Shown here: positions 18,470 to 28,872 of the stretch, in pieces | Position numbering within the stretch: the stretch's first letter is position 1 | Layout: every line of letters begins with the position of its first letter | Assembly (NCBI GenBank): GCA_001839685.1 | Contig: MLAK01000927.1 | Location: forward strand, 1-41,878 | Direction of reading: 5' to 3' | Length of the DNA: 41,878 bases | Source of the DNA: Tritrichomonas foetus | Lineage: Eukaryota; Parabasalia; Tritrichomonadida; Tritrichomonadidae | Notes under the pieces: generated by a model | What the model was told of the DNA's origin: nothing | Databases searched by the model: none | Seen by the model: only the letters and a program-made list of their open reading frames with translations | Translations under genes and position numbers: made by a program

Positions 18470-18847
18470 ATTTTTTTTATTTATATCAAAATTATTAATA
18501 TTTTTTTTATACTTCATTTTTGTATTTTGGAAAACATTATAATTTTCGATGGAGGGTCATATGATAATAAAAAGCACGATTTATGATAAGAAATAATCAA
18601 GATATTAATGCTATAAAATCACTTTTTATCTCAATAATTCTCAGAAATTTCTGTTGGGTTTATTTTTTTCTCACAATTTTTTTTTGGATTTGGTTTTCTC
18701 TGTATCTTGATTATTAAATTATAATATTTATATATTATTAATAGGATTACAATTAAATAATATTTAGATGACAATAATATCAACAATTATNNATTTAGAT
18801 CTNTCAATNGTCTTCTNCATCTAGAGCTAGTTAGTTTGTATACATCT

Positions 18848-19418
18848 GAAAAAATTGGATAAATTAATTTCAATTCAAAGAACAATAACATTTGAAAAAA
18901 AGTCGTTTGTAGTGATGAATTTATAATAGAATAACAAGACCAATTCCTTATTTAAACCAGAAAATAGAAATTACCACAGGATAAAATAACCAGAAAATAG
19001 TACTCACATATTTTTATGAAAAAGTTAAAAAGTCTATTTTTTTCTGTAAATAAAAAAAGACCTGTTTGAAAGACAGAAAAAAACTATTTTGAAATTATCT
19101 TTCTGAAATTAGAAAAAAATGTTATATAATAATCTTTTTCATGAATAATAAAGAACTTCTTAAAAGATTATCTTAGAATTATTCTTATTATCATAAATTA
19201 TCCCGAGATAAAATATGATTTCCTTTACTGCTTAAAATCTTTATTTTATTTCCTTTTAATACAATTTAACCTTTGAAGGGCAATTTTATAGACTACATAT
19301 TTTCAATGTTTTTCACGGTTGGGATTCACAAATCTTGAAATTTGATATGAAATATGCCTCTTCAAATCCTCGTTTGACCAACATCAATGTTTTCTTTTGA
19401 TGAAGGCAATATAATATA
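18848..19418. other. Intergenic region
   Basis: About 570 bp of AT-rich DNA between element copy 1 and the small minus-strand ORF. I see nothing coding or structured. Confidence 0.5.
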
Positions 19419-19805
19419 TCAATAACCATCTTCAAGCAGTTTGATATACATTTCCAGTTGATCAAACTTTCTTTCTATTTCATCAGCTTCTTTGATGTAA
19501 GATAAAACGGCGGGCGTTATTTTAATTTCATTCAAAATAGCTATAACTTGCTCTTCGATCATCTTTTTAAGTTGTTTTGCCTGTAAGTGTCGTTGGACAG
19601 AATAAATCTTTTTTTCATCAAATTTTTGGAGTGCATCATCCAGATCAAAATATTTAGAATGTGAACTTCCACTTTTTTCATCAAACAATAATAAAGGAGC
19701 ATCATAATTGGTGTGCGTATTTTTTTTCCTGGAGTTGATGTTTTTATTAGCCAATATCGTTTTTCTTCGTAGAAATAATCCATTCATTAACAGGAAAAAT
19801 AACAT
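19419..19805 (-). CDS. Small doubtful ORF
   Basis: 128 residues from ATG 19805 (MLFFLLMNGLFLRRKTILAN). The open frame continues upstream without an ATG to about 19895 and still reads like protein there (FSVHFEYNRFGIKTS...QDLLKN), so it may be the 3' part of a truncated gene. The last 70 residues are charged and helical (QLKKMIEEQVIAILNEIK, then DEIERKFDQLEMYIKLLEDG). No domain is recognised. It sits alone between the transposon and the Myb gene. It could be a gene remnant or a chance ORF. Confidence 0.35.
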   Translation of the reverse strand: MLFFLLMNGLFLRRKTILANKNINSRKKNTHTNYDAPLLLFDEKSGSSHSKYFDLDDALQKFDEKKIYSVQRHLQAKQLKKMIEEQVIAILNEIKITPAVLSYIKEADEIERKFDQLEMYIKLLEDGY

Positions 19806-19895
19806 ATTTTTCAACAAATCTTGGGGAATTGATGTTTTAATACCAAATCGGTTGTATTCAAAGTGAACAGAAAAGTAACAAAATGTACATATTCA

Positions 19896-21036
19896 AATTT
19901 TTATTATAGCTCATTGAATTGGCCTGATGACTTCATCTCAACCAAATATGCACTCAATGTGCAATTCCAACATTTAAAAATCTGTTCTTCCTACTGCCAT
20001 CATGACTCTTCTACCAATTATTTAATCTTCAACATGTATAAATATTTTGATAATGAATTCACACGCCAATTTCCATTTTTTTTGAAAATTTCCTATTCGA
20101 TGAAAAATATCCATTTCTCATGTTAACGGAAATAAAATTAAGATGATGACATTTATTTTTCACTTTGTGTGCCATTATTGGAAAAAACAATTATTGCCAG
20201 ATGACACCATTTCTTTCTGATCATCTCATGAATCAAAAAGCTTTTTGTGAATAATTTTTGAAAAAAATGAATTGTTATTTTTTTTTTTCTAGATATATTC
20301 ATGATCAAAGACTATTCCAAACCTTCACTACCCATAATAAACTCATTGTGATATAAAATCTGCGTTGAAAGATCGAAAAAAGTTTTTCTGGTGATTATTT
20401 TTCAAAAGTGAAGTCATTTTGAAAATATAAAAAAAAATTGATTGATTTTCGTACCGTCGAGATGATAGCAAGAAAATGGTTACATTTGCGTTTTTTGAAT
20501 AGTTTCATATGATTAAAAGTATTCAATTATTTGAGATTTAGGTCGGTCAATTGAATTTACAATAATCAAAATATTTATTCAATTTTCTGGATATTTTTGT
20601 TAAATGCCATTTAAAAATATTCGAAATCATAAACTTAGAGCAACTTTTTAAGAAAATGTCCTTAGATAATCAAAATAACCAATCAATTTTAACAATTATT
20701 CGCCTTATGTCTCTCGACTTTCACCTTCTGGATATTTATTTCTATCATCTGAACAACTCTTTCCGAAAAGACTTACACTCATGCTTGAAGATTCAGCATA
20801 CACCTGCCAGCTGGATTTTACACACATCGCAGAAAAAGATTTTATTTGAATTTGAAAAGAAATTTTAGATGGTGATTTTCTTGTGAATTTATTATTATTT
20901 TATATACTATTCAATTTTCATTTGCTCAGAATCCCCATTCAATCATATTCAATACCTATTGAATATTTCTTTTAATTCTCTTAACAAAATTTGAATACCA
21001 CCATGTGAACATTTTTTTTCTTGCAACATCAACAAC
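19896..21036. other. Intergenic region upstream of the Myb gene
   Basis: About 1.1 kb, AT-rich. Short ORFs (19863-20126, 20656-20868) look like chance. The Myb promoter should lie at the right end; the bases before the ATG are GCAACATCAACAAC. Confidence 0.45.
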
Positions 21037-21927
21037 ATGGGACGCAATTGGAACGAAGAAGAAGACAACCTTCTTAGGGAGCTTATTGCACAGTACGGCA
21101 AGCAATGGTCAGTAATTGCAACACACATTCCAAACAGGACAGCAACTCAAATCGCAGCTCGCTGGGAAAAGTGCATTAACCCAAAGCTCACTAAGGGCCC
21201 ATTCAATGCCGAAGAAGACAGGCTTATCATTGAATTTGTTGAAAAGCACGGCTGTCACGCCTGGCCAAAGATCACATCAGTTTTACCTCACAGGACTCCC
21301 AAGCAGTGCCGTGAACGTTGGTTCAACAACCTCGACCCATCAGTCACCAAGTCCCCATGGACACCCGAAGAAGACAACATGATTTTCGAGAATTATCTTA
21401 AATTCGGCCCAAAGTGGTCAACCATCGCCCACCTCATTCCCGGACGTACAGATAACTCAATCAAAAATAGATGGAATGCATCAATCTCCAAGCGTGTTAA
21501 AGTTGATAGTGAAGGGAAACAAACCCTGACTCCATGCAAAGTTCGAAAATATTCAAAGAAAAATAAACTCGAGCAAGCAAGACCAGCGGCCTTGCAAATC
21601 GCTCAAGTTCCTACACTCAAAATAACCCAAGATATAAAGACCCAGGACCTCTCTGACATTTCTTTGCCACAATCATCAGCGATGATGTCGGCAAACTCGT
21701 CACCAGTCCCAGAGTCGCCAATCAGCTTCGCCCCGCCACCACTCATCATTCCAACACCAACATTTGACCTTGATCCGTTTGGCAACGATCTTGCGTCACC
21801 ATTTGGAATATCATTCCAACCTTTTGGTATGCCAACAGAGCTTTGCTCACCTGTTGGACTTAAGTTCGGGCTTCAATCACCAATCTTCTCACCAACTGGA
21901 GGTTCACACGTGTTTGATGACCTTTGA
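21037..21927 (+). CDS. Myb-family transcription factor with three repeats
   Basis: 296 residues. Three Myb repeats fill the N-terminal half: R1 with Trp5/24/43, R2 with Phe56/Trp76/Trp95 and R3 with Trp108/127/146. The third recognition helix, NSIKNRWN, is the classic c-Myb form, and R2 has QCRERWFNNLDP. A basic stretch (around 155-180) may be a nuclear signal. The C-terminal half is rich in Pro, Ser and hydrophobics (SSPVPESPISFAPPP) and could be an activation domain. Many trichomonad Myb proteins are two-repeat R2R3 forms; three repeats as in animal c-Myb is less usual here. G+C and codon use are higher than in the neighbours, suggesting good expression. The ATG is the first in frame and follows a short leader. 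Confidence 0.95.
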   Translation: MGRNWNEEEDNLLRELIAQYGKQWSVIATHIPNRTATQIAARWEKCINPKLTKGPFNAEEDRLIIEFVEKHGCHAWPKITSVLPHRTPKQCRERWFNNLDPSVTKSPWTPEEDNMIFENYLKFGPKWSTIAHLIPGRTDNSIKNRWNASISKRVKVDSEGKQTLTPCKVRKYSKKNKLEQARPAALQIAQVPTLKITQDIKTQDLSDISLPQSSAMMSANSSPVPESPISFAPPPLIIPTPTFDLDPFGNDLASPFGISFQPFGMPTELCSPVGLKFGLQSPIFSPTGGSHVFDDL

Positions 21928-22751
21928 GAAATCTTTTGAAGACTTCATTACGGCGAAAAAAGATTATTGTTTTTTCTTTTGTTATTCTTAAAGTTAAATT
22001 TTTCTCGAATTTTGTTTTTACTTTGTTAGTTGTTTTTCCTTTTTACAAATCGTGGGGTGTTTCTTCATTGATGATCGAAATTGATGTTCATGCTTTTTAA
22101 TTTGGCTTTATATGAAGATTATTTGTTGTTGGAATAGAAAATGGTGCTCTGTGGAGCATTTTGTTCAATGATTTGATGATGAAGGAAAAAGATATTGGGA
22201 GATGATTTTTTTCCTTAACGTACAGCCAGATAAAATCATTTGATACAATATTTGAATATATAGAAAATCAACAAGGAGATGGTTAGATTTACTTATGATT
22301 GAGAGAAATTGAATGATGTTATTGACGATTGAGAGGAACATTCAAAATTAACATAAAAAATAACTCTCTCAAAATAATTTGAGAAAGAGCATGTAAACTT
22401 TTTCTGATGAGGGATATTTTGACGACAATATGGTTACAATTCATGAATATTGAGAAGAATGGACGTTTCAAATTAAATGCATTGAAAATTCAGAAATATA
22501 AAATATCTTTTGAATAATGATTATTGAAACTTCATATTTTTCAAGAAATAAAAATTAAATGTATCGATTCGAAAAAATCGAAATTCTCAACAAATGAAAA
22601 AACATGGTGAACGTAAATTTTGAACCATGATGAACGTTTGGAAATAAAAATTTCTAGTTCTTGAACTCTTTTTATGTTTATAAGAAATTATTTTTTGATA
22701 TTTCAGAAAAAATCCTCCCATTAATCATTCAAATCACCAGATATTCGGAAA
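21928..22751. other. Intergenic region
   Basis: About 820 bp downstream of the Myb gene; AT-rich, no believable ORF or RNA gene seen. Confidence 0.5.
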
Positions 22752-23905
22752 TCAATATGAGTCCAATGAGGAAAATTTTTCAATTAACTCACTCAAATCT
22801 TGTAACTCAATTTCATTCTTTGAATCCACAGAAGATTGTCCTCTCATAATCTGCTTCGCTTCCAGAGCATCTTCAATTGAAATTTCATTTCAGTGAATGA
22901 TGGCTTTCACCAAATTACATTATCAACTTCTTTTCAATTGATTATTGATGAAATAGCTTTCATTTCAAATTCACAATTAAATGATGGTGTTTAATGCGAT
23001 CAGAAACATTACGCTTCAAGAAATTTTCTTCTTATTTTATGAATAAATTCATGAATGCTTTTAAAAAATTATAACCAGATCAGATTTTTTTATTAATAAA
23101 ACAAAATTTATTCAAGAAACAATTTCAACTACTATTTTAGCTACATTTAAAAGTAATTCATATTACACCATGAAGTAGAATGATAGCAATTTAAAATTGA
23201 AGCTTTTGGGTTCAAAATGTCATAAATATCTAATTACTGCTTGACAGAAAAACATATATATATATATATATATAAATATTCGTTTACATTTCTCAATAAG
23301 CATTTCATTGCCTATTCTCTTATGAAATTCTTTGTTCATTATGTCTTGGTGAATGTTGTTCCAGTTTTCGTCAGATATTTGAAGCTCAGAATGATAAAGG
23401 AAATGTTTTTTAGTGTTAGAAAATTGATGCTATTTATCAGAGAAGTTTCATTGTTATTTTTTTGATGCAATTGAGTTGATGCGTCAATCTTTCGATATTC
23501 TTTGAAGATTATTTTGTGCTTCTTAATGATTTTGATTTGAAAACAGTTCAAAATAATGAATTGCGTTCAAAATTTCTCGTGGAATGAATTCACCATTTTC
23601 AAATAAATTAAATTGTGCAAAATAATGTCGGATGAGATCAAACAGTTTATGAAATTCCTCATCTTTATTATTTTTTTTATGTACAAAACTTTTGTCTAAT
23701 CAGTGTCTTTATAATGTGAATAATTCGAAAAATCATGTTAATGATTTTCTTTTTGAAAAATTAGAATGAGTTGATCTACAATATTGAAACCAAAATCAAG
23801 AACTTCAATTCTTTCTTGAGGAGTGGATTTAAGACATCTGTTCAAAATCGAAAGAAGAATATTAAATTGTGAATGTGGAATCACATTATCGGTGTTGAAT
23901 GACAT
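22752..23905 (-). pseudogene. Decayed minus-strand gene of unknown family
   Basis: Several protein-like stretches follow one another on the minus strand in different frames. They are 23738-23905 (55 codons from an ATG: MSFNTDNVIPHSQFNILLSI..., ending KENH), about 23524-23675 (EEFHKLFDLIRHYFAQFNLF and ENGEFIPREILNAIHYF), about 23290-23393 (ISDENWNNIHQDIMNKEFHK) and 22752-22886 (ISIEDALEAKQIMRGQSSVD and NEIELQDLSELIEKFSSLDS). They read as amphipathic helices, unlike chance translations of AT-rich DNA. Stops and frame changes separate them, and an (AT)n run lies inside. I infer a degenerated gene for a helical protein; introns are a less likely explanation because no GT...AG consensus is obvious. 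Confidence 0.55.
23254..23274. repeat. (AT)n microsatellite
   Basis: 21 bases of uninterrupted AT alternation inside the decayed gene. Confidence 0.95.
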
Positions 23906-24502
23906 TGTGGAAAAATAAAATTCAATAGAAGGAATATTCTTTCCAAATGGAACTTTCTTTCAAACACATATCGGATTTGTTATACCTCTGACTTACAACC
24001 AAAAGTTAAGCCAGAAACGCAAAATTCACCTTTCGAATTGACCAAACTTGATAGTAATCTTTTTCAGGTTTGGTCATAATGCAAAGGTAAAGGATTTTCA
24101 GATGCATGATTTTTTCTATTCTTCGATTATTTGGAATATGGTCAAAAAAGCGGTAAACATCAATAAAATCACTTGTCTGGACAGTCCTTAACTTTACTTT
24201 ATCTAATCATTACTGAAGATTTTTGTTTTCCTGAAATGTGAAGATTGTGATTTATTCGAAAATAAAGGGATATAAATCAGAGGCAAATTTCACCAAAAAA
24301 TTAACAATAGTTCATTATCATTGTTTTATAAATTAAAGTTCTATTTACATCATCACATCAGGAGAGAATCAATCTATAAATGGTTTTTATATCAGTTATG
24401 AAAAAGTTAATTTTTGAAAGGAATAATAACGATTTTTATTTTGAATTAATGAAGCCAAATATTATTTCAATTTAATTCCAATTTTTATCTTTCAACTTTA
24501 AA
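23906..24502. promoter_or_regulatory. Intergenic region before the coiled-coil gene
   Basis: About 600 bp without coding signal. Just before the next ATG the sequence is CTTTCAACTTTAAAATG, with the same CTTTCAA core seen before L17 and the Yar1-like gene. Confidence 0.35.
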
Positions 24503-26257
24503 ATGACTGCCCGGCGCAGTTCCAAGTCTTTAAAAGGTGTCAATGCTCCTCCACCAGAACCAGTCCCCGAACCTTCAGACAATCACGACGAATACGGAAT
24601 TCTTCAATTCGAACCAGACACATGCACGAGCCCGCCAAAATTCACCGAGAAATTTACAATTGATGCGATGGGGAAATGCGGCATAGTTCCAGAAGATTTA
24701 GTGAAATTAAGTAGCCAACAGATCGCTCGAATCCCCGGTAAGGCGGATATCAAAAATCGAATCATTCAAGAGCTCGAAACTCGGCGAATGACTTTCATTG
24801 AAAACATTAAAGCAGCAAGAGAAGAATTAATAAAAGCCGAAGAGAATAGACAAAGAATTATCAGGCAATATACATCAAGAACAGCCAGAAGTATGGAAGA
24901 GCATGAAATTGAAAGAGCTCAGAAAATGCAGAAAAGGGAAATTGAACAATTAATTACAGTTGAGTTAAAAAAGAAAAAAATGCGAGAAAAAGAAATAGAA
25001 AAACAAAACAAACTTCAACAAAAAATAAAAGCACAAGAAGAAGCAAAAGTTAAAAAAATAGCAGAAGAAAATGCAAAAAGAAAACGAAAAGAAGAAATGG
25101 TCATTGAAAGAATAAATAAAAAAGAAGCTGAATTGCAACTCCAAAGACAAAAACAAGAAGAAGAAGAAGAAAAACGTAAAAAAGCGGAAGAAGAAACAAA
25201 AGAACAAAAAAGAATAGAAGCTGCTCAACTTGAGCAAAAAAGACAAAAAAGATTATTAAAACTTCAAGAAGAACAAAAAAGGAAACAAAAAGAAATCGAA
25301 GAAAAAAGATCCCAACAAGAAGAAATCATTCAAAAACGTGAAGAAGCGCGTTTAAAATCAAGACAAGATGAACTTAACGCTCTTAAAGAGAAACATCGAG
25401 AGTTAATGGAAAAACAACAACAAAGATTATCTTTATCACAAAAGAAAGAAAAAGAAAGAGTTGAATCAAGATTGAAGAAAATCCAAGAAGACGAAAAAAA
25501 TCTTCAAGCAAGAATGATCGAGTGTAAACGAAAAAAAGAAGCACAAATTTTAGCAATGAAAAGACGAAATGACGACAAACTTAAAAAATCTAGAGATTTC
25601 GCACATAAACTCGAGCAAGATCAAAAAATGAAAAGAAAAGAATACGAAAAGAAAAACTCTTTAATTGCTGAAAGAATCGAAAGGATTATTGTTGAGAAAA
25701 ACCGCAAAAAAGAGTCAGCACTTCGTGGTGATTCCCAAAGAGCCTCAAAAGCAAATGAAATTCGACAGAGATCATCTGAATTAATGGAACAGAAAATTGG
25801 AAGTAGTTTGAAGAAACTTGAATTAAGTGAACAAAGAATTGCATCAATGAGGCAAAAGGCCGAAGAAGAATCACAAGCTAAAGCGGCTGAGCAATGGCTG
25901 AAATTAAAACTTGGTGAAGATAATGCAAAACGGCTAGAAAGAAGGAAAGAGTGGGAGAAGCAACAAACTCTTAAGAAAATTGAAGAAAAGTCTATGTCTG
26001 TTAAATTAATGAATGAACATAAGAAAAATGAAGCACTTAGAAGAAAGAAACAATCAGATTTACTGGCAATGAAGAAACATGATTTAATTGCAGAGTTCCA
26101 GAATTTAGTTCAGAGTGGTGGTACACCAGATCTTCATAAATTGGCTAAACAATTTGATCTTGATCTTGAAGAGCTCGAAAGAAGAGTAAATGATGAACAA
26201 AGAAAACCACTAAGTGAGTTATTTTCGCATAGTCAAGAAACAGATGAAGAACAATAA
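24503..26257 (+). CDS. Long coiled-coil protein
   Basis: 584 residues. The N-terminus (1-45) is Pro-rich and disordered. Residues 46-105 form a small folded region, FTIDAMGKCGIVPEDLVKLS followed by an amphipathic helix, reminiscent of the N-terminal segment of CCDC177-like proteins (weak resemblance). From about 100 to 560 it is almost pure charged helix rich in Lys, Glu, Gln and Arg with long heptad-like runs such as KKKKMREKEIEKQ and RQKQEEEEEKRKKAEEE, i.e. one long rod. The tail, DLIAEFQNLVQSGGTPDLHK, recovers a more mixed composition. No membrane helix. In a flagellate a cytoskeletal, axonemal or basal-body role is plausible but inferred. The first ~300 bp have higher G+C; the coiled coil is strongly A-rich. 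It is convergent with the next gene. Confidence 0.88.
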   Translation: MTARRSSKSLKGVNAPPPEPVPEPSDNHDEYGILQFEPDTCTSPPKFTEKFTIDAMGKCGIVPEDLVKLSSQQIARIPGKADIKNRIIQELETRRMTFIENIKAAREELIKAEENRQRIIRQYTSRTARSMEEHEIERAQKMQKREIEQLITVELKKKKMREKEIEKQNKLQQKIKAQEEAKVKKIAEENAKRKRKEEMVIERINKKEAELQLQRQKQEEEEEKRKKAEEETKEQKRIEAAQLEQKRQKRLLKLQEEQKRKQKEIEEKRSQQEEIIQKREEARLKSRQDELNALKEKHRELMEKQQQRLSLSQKKEKERVESRLKKIQEDEKNLQARMIECKRKKEAQILAMKRRNDDKLKKSRDFAHKLEQDQKMKRKEYEKKNSLIAERIERIIVEKNRKKESALRGDSQRASKANEIRQRSSELMEQKIGSSLKKLELSEQRIASMRQKAEEESQAKAAEQWLKLKLGEDNAKRLERRKEWEKQQTLKKIEEKSMSVKLMNEHKKNEALRRKKQSDLLAMKKHDLIAEFQNLVQSGGTPDLHKLAKQFDLDLEELERRVNDEQRKPLSELFSHSQETDEEQ

Positions 26258-26512
26258 TACATCATATAGTAAGTTTTGTTTTTTATAAAAATATATTAGG
26301 ATCATTATGATATCATCTATTTTTTGCATATATATTATTTAAAAAAATACAGTTTCAAAATACAGAAATATTAAGCTAAATATATTAAAATTAAAGCATT
26401 ACAATCAAAATATTGAAATTAAAACATGAAAATCAAAACGATTTTTTAAGTAAAAACAACAAGATTTAAATTAACAAGTTAAAGATTAATAATATAAAGA
26501 AGCGTGATTCAA

Positions 26513-27595
26513 TCAATCGTTTTTTTTGATTCTTTTCAAATCACGATCCTCAAGCATGAGTCGAAGTGTTACATTGTCGATAACACCACACCTCTCATTT
26601 ATCCAATTTAGCCAATCGAGACATCTTCCAGATTTGGGATTTCCCTCAATTTCACGGAAAAGGTCAATGAATTCAGCAGGCGATAAAGTTGGATGCCTTG
26701 CCATTTTTTCTATAAATTTTTCTTCACGATGCGATATTGTTTCTTCAGAAAATGCATAACTGATAAAATCTTCCCACCACTCAACTTTACACATAACTCT
26801 TAATCTGCTTCTTTGAAGTGATCGTTTTGCTTTAAGTTGTGCATGATCAATTCCTTGATCAGCCATATCATCAAAAAATTGTTCTGCTGCTCTTACGCGC
26901 CTTTCGTTTACATGATTTAAATAATCGACCATTTCATTATGATATTGAAGCTGCAAATTTTCACCTCTTTGTTTGGTTCTATTTAATCGAGTTTTGGCAG
27001 ATTCAGATAAATTAATTTTTGAAACTAAATCAACTCTGTCAGGTTGCCTGGCAGACATTGGATAAACAAATTGAATTTTCCTGACAGGCGGTATTCCTGT
27101 ATATTTGGCTGGGATTTTATGGATAACTTCATTAACACCAACAAATCTTCTTTGTGGCTCAATTGGCGTATAAACCGTCGGACTTTTCAAAATTCTGTAG
27201 AGGGGAACGCCTCTTTTGACTAGTTTTAGCCTTGCTTCTGACGCGCGAAGCTCGGCATGGAAATCTTTATTTGAGTTCATATGTTCCGTCCTAAAATGCT
27301 CGCAATCATGCAATTTGCCAACAATGTGATTTACATTTGGTGAAAATGAAGTATCGCTTTTATCTCCATGATGGTCCCAAACTCTGACGCGTCTAACTGG
27401 TCTATGCTTTGGATCGGCTGTTGGTTCAGTTGGAGCAAAACGAGATAAGGTTAATTCAAATAAATTATGTTCAAGATCGACTAAATTATCTATTTTTTTT
27501 GGCTGTCCTGCATCTTTGCTCTTTTTCGGTTTAGGCGGTTTGACACTGTAATGTGCTTTATAAAGATCTGAGTTATTTTCGTCGTCAATATCCAT
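26513..27595 (-). CDS. Conserved-looking protein of unknown function
   Basis: 360 residues from ATG 27595; the leader may be as short as TATCAATG. I do not recognise it. The N-terminus is polar (MDIDDENNSDLYKAHYSVKP), followed by a Pro/Lys stretch. The middle is basic with many Arg-Val-Arg and Pro motifs (HRPVRRVRVWDHHGD; KSPTVYTPIEPQRRF; IPAKYTGIPPVRKIQF). The last ~130 residues are helical, with WWEDFISYAFSEETISHREE, HPTLSPAEFIDLFREIEG and a Cys/Trp-rich CLDWLNWINERCG. The extended basic segments plus helical end suggest a microtubule- or axoneme-associated protein, but that is only an impression. It is convergent with the coiled-coil gene (255 bp between stops) and divergent from 27847. 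Confidence 0.82.
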   Translation of the reverse strand: MDIDDENNSDLYKAHYSVKPPKPKKSKDAGQPKKIDNLVDLEHNLFELTLSRFAPTEPTADPKHRPVRRVRVWDHHGDKSDTSFSPNVNHIVGKLHDCEHFRTEHMNSNKDFHAELRASEARLKLVKRGVPLYRILKSPTVYTPIEPQRRFVGVNEVIHKIPAKYTGIPPVRKIQFVYPMSARQPDRVDLVSKINLSESAKTRLNRTKQRGENLQLQYHNEMVDYLNHVNERRVRAAEQFFDDMADQGIDHAQLKAKRSLQRSRLRVMCKVEWWEDFISYAFSEETISHREEKFIEKMARHPTLSPAEFIDLFREIEGNPKSGRCLDWLNWINERCGVIDNVTLRLMLEDRDLKRIKKND

Positions 27596-27846
27596 TGATA
27601 ATAAGAAGAACTTGGTGTGAAGAAATCAAGATTTGATAACTCAATAGCTAACGTATATTCTAGTTAATAATTCAATTTTTATATGTTCAAATGCTTTGAA
27701 AAAATTGTGAAATTCAACGTCAAATATTTGACCTATTTCAAAAGTAGTTTGTTGAAAAGATCGAAGTGCCAATCATCTAACTTTCTCAATTATAATTTTG
27801 CCAATTTTCCGAGTCAAAAAATTTGATTTCATTTCGTCAAAATAGA

Positions 27847-28872
27847 ATGGAGTATTTTATAAAACCAAATCAAATCCTCAAGATGAATCAGATATCTTTT
27901 GATGAGATAGATGAATCAGATAGCGATAATGAGGAGTTAGAGAGTTTAATACCAGTTCCTCATGACATATCTTTTATACCAGAATCGAAAACTACTATCC
28001 CAAAATATATCCCTCCAGTCACCAATAAAGATAAACCATCAGAAACAACATCCAAAGAATTCACATTCAAATCACCTCATACCAACAAAATAATAAAATT
28101 CACACCTGCTCCAATCGATCCAACACAAGAACAAAGACCAACAGTACAACAGCCTAACGCCATAATCCGATTCCAACCTCCATCTCAAGTCAAAACTACA
28201 ACCCAAGAAACAAATCCAAATAACTTATCATTTAGTCCGCCATCGGATACAAAAGAACCAGAACCAGAACTAGAATCTGAATCGGAGCCAGACACAGACA
28301 CAGAGCCAGAACCAAAATTACAGAAAGTCGACGAAATTCAAAATTATTCATTTTCTTATTTGTTTGAAGGGATTTCACCATGGGATTTGGATGATGAATC
28401 CTCCAATGTTGTAATTGAATTTCTATTTCCTTTTTTTGAAAGAATGAAAATTGATGATTTGCATGTCATTATTTTGACTAATCAAAATTGCACCTTCGTG
28501 AAATTAAATACACAAGAAAATATTTCTGCTTTTTGCGAATTTTACCAAAATTTGAAAAAATATCCTTACATTGTGAATCGTTCTTTAGCGATGACAATAC
28601 TTCAGAAATATTATAACTTAAACCTTCAAATATTCGGTAACAATACTTTGAATCTTTATAATGAAAGCGAATCTTTTTACCAAAAGAAAAATTTGTTATT
28701 AAAGGATTCTTTATATACAACAAAAACCAAATCTGTTATTAATAACATACCAGATGAAATGACAGAAGAAAAAATGATGTTAATTGCTGGTGATGCTTTT
28801 TGTTATGCCTTTTGTGTTCATGAACAGTTTCCTCATGATGATGACGAAGACTACATCCAAAAAATGTTTTAA
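27847..28872 (+). CDS. Acidic protein of unknown function
   Basis: 341 residues from ATG 27847; the frame is open to 27823 only with TTG, and an alternative ATG lies at 27883 (MNQISFDEIDESDSD). Residues 15-160 are disordered, rich in Pro, Ser, Thr and acids, with an EPEPELESESEP run around 140. The C-terminal ~180 residues look folded: SYLFEGISPWDLDDESSNVV, an aromatic-rich helix region, and MIAGDAFCYAFCVHEQ-like helices before an acidic end (FPHDDDEDYIQKMF). The pattern of a disordered acidic arm plus a small globular end is common in nuclear regulators, but no family is recognised. It shares a 251-bp divergent promoter with the gene at 26513-27595. Confidence 0.75.
   Translation: MEYFIKPNQILKMNQISFDEIDESDSDNEELESLIPVPHDISFIPESKTTIPKYIPPVTNKDKPSETTSKEFTFKSPHTNKIIKFTPAPIDPTQEQRPTVQQPNAIIRFQPPSQVKTTTQETNPNNLSFSPPSDTKEPEPELESESEPDTDTEPEPKLQKVDEIQNYSFSYLFEGISPWDLDDESSNVVIEFLFPFFERMKIDDLHVIILTNQNCTFVKLNTQENISAFCEFYQNLKKYPYIVNRSLAMTILQKYYNLNLQIFGNNTLNLYNESESFYQKKNLLLKDSLYTTKTKSVINNIPDEMTEEKMMLIAGDAFCYAFCVHEQFPHDDDEDYIQKMF

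Larger units (their letters stand above)
17791..18847 (+). mobile_element. Transposable element copy 1 (1057 bp, 14-bp terminal inverted repeats)
   Basis: The ends are AGATGTATACAAAC and its reverse complement; similarity continues imperfectly for about 10 more bases. The copy at 29157-30253 is the same element in opposite orientation, about 97-98% identical by eye, apart from a 39-bp stretch missing here at the ambiguous base 18397. No target-site duplication is visible: left flank TTTATAAA, right flank GAAAAAAT. It carries two short coding-like pieces, too little for a transposase, so it is a non-autonomous derivative. It contains a 20-bp perfect palindrome (18199-18218) and six undetermined bases. 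The 8-bp duplication at the other copy suggests a hAT, P or Merlin-like superfamily; this is unresolved. Confidence 0.9.

Noticed and set aside
18321..18542. ORF starting MKKIDWQSS in the element (and its counterpart at 29462-29722)
   Set aside because: It overlaps, in another frame, a more protein-like frame ending NIRNLLIDA-stop; its second half is a Phe/Leu run from poly-T DNA.
22661..22849. 62-codon plus-strand ORF
   Set aside because: The opposite strand reads as a better protein fragment of the decayed gene; this one has no supporting signal.
24965..25246. Phe/Ser-rich minus-strand ORF inside the coiled-coil gene
   Set aside because: It is the antisense of Lys/Glu codons, not a membrane protein.
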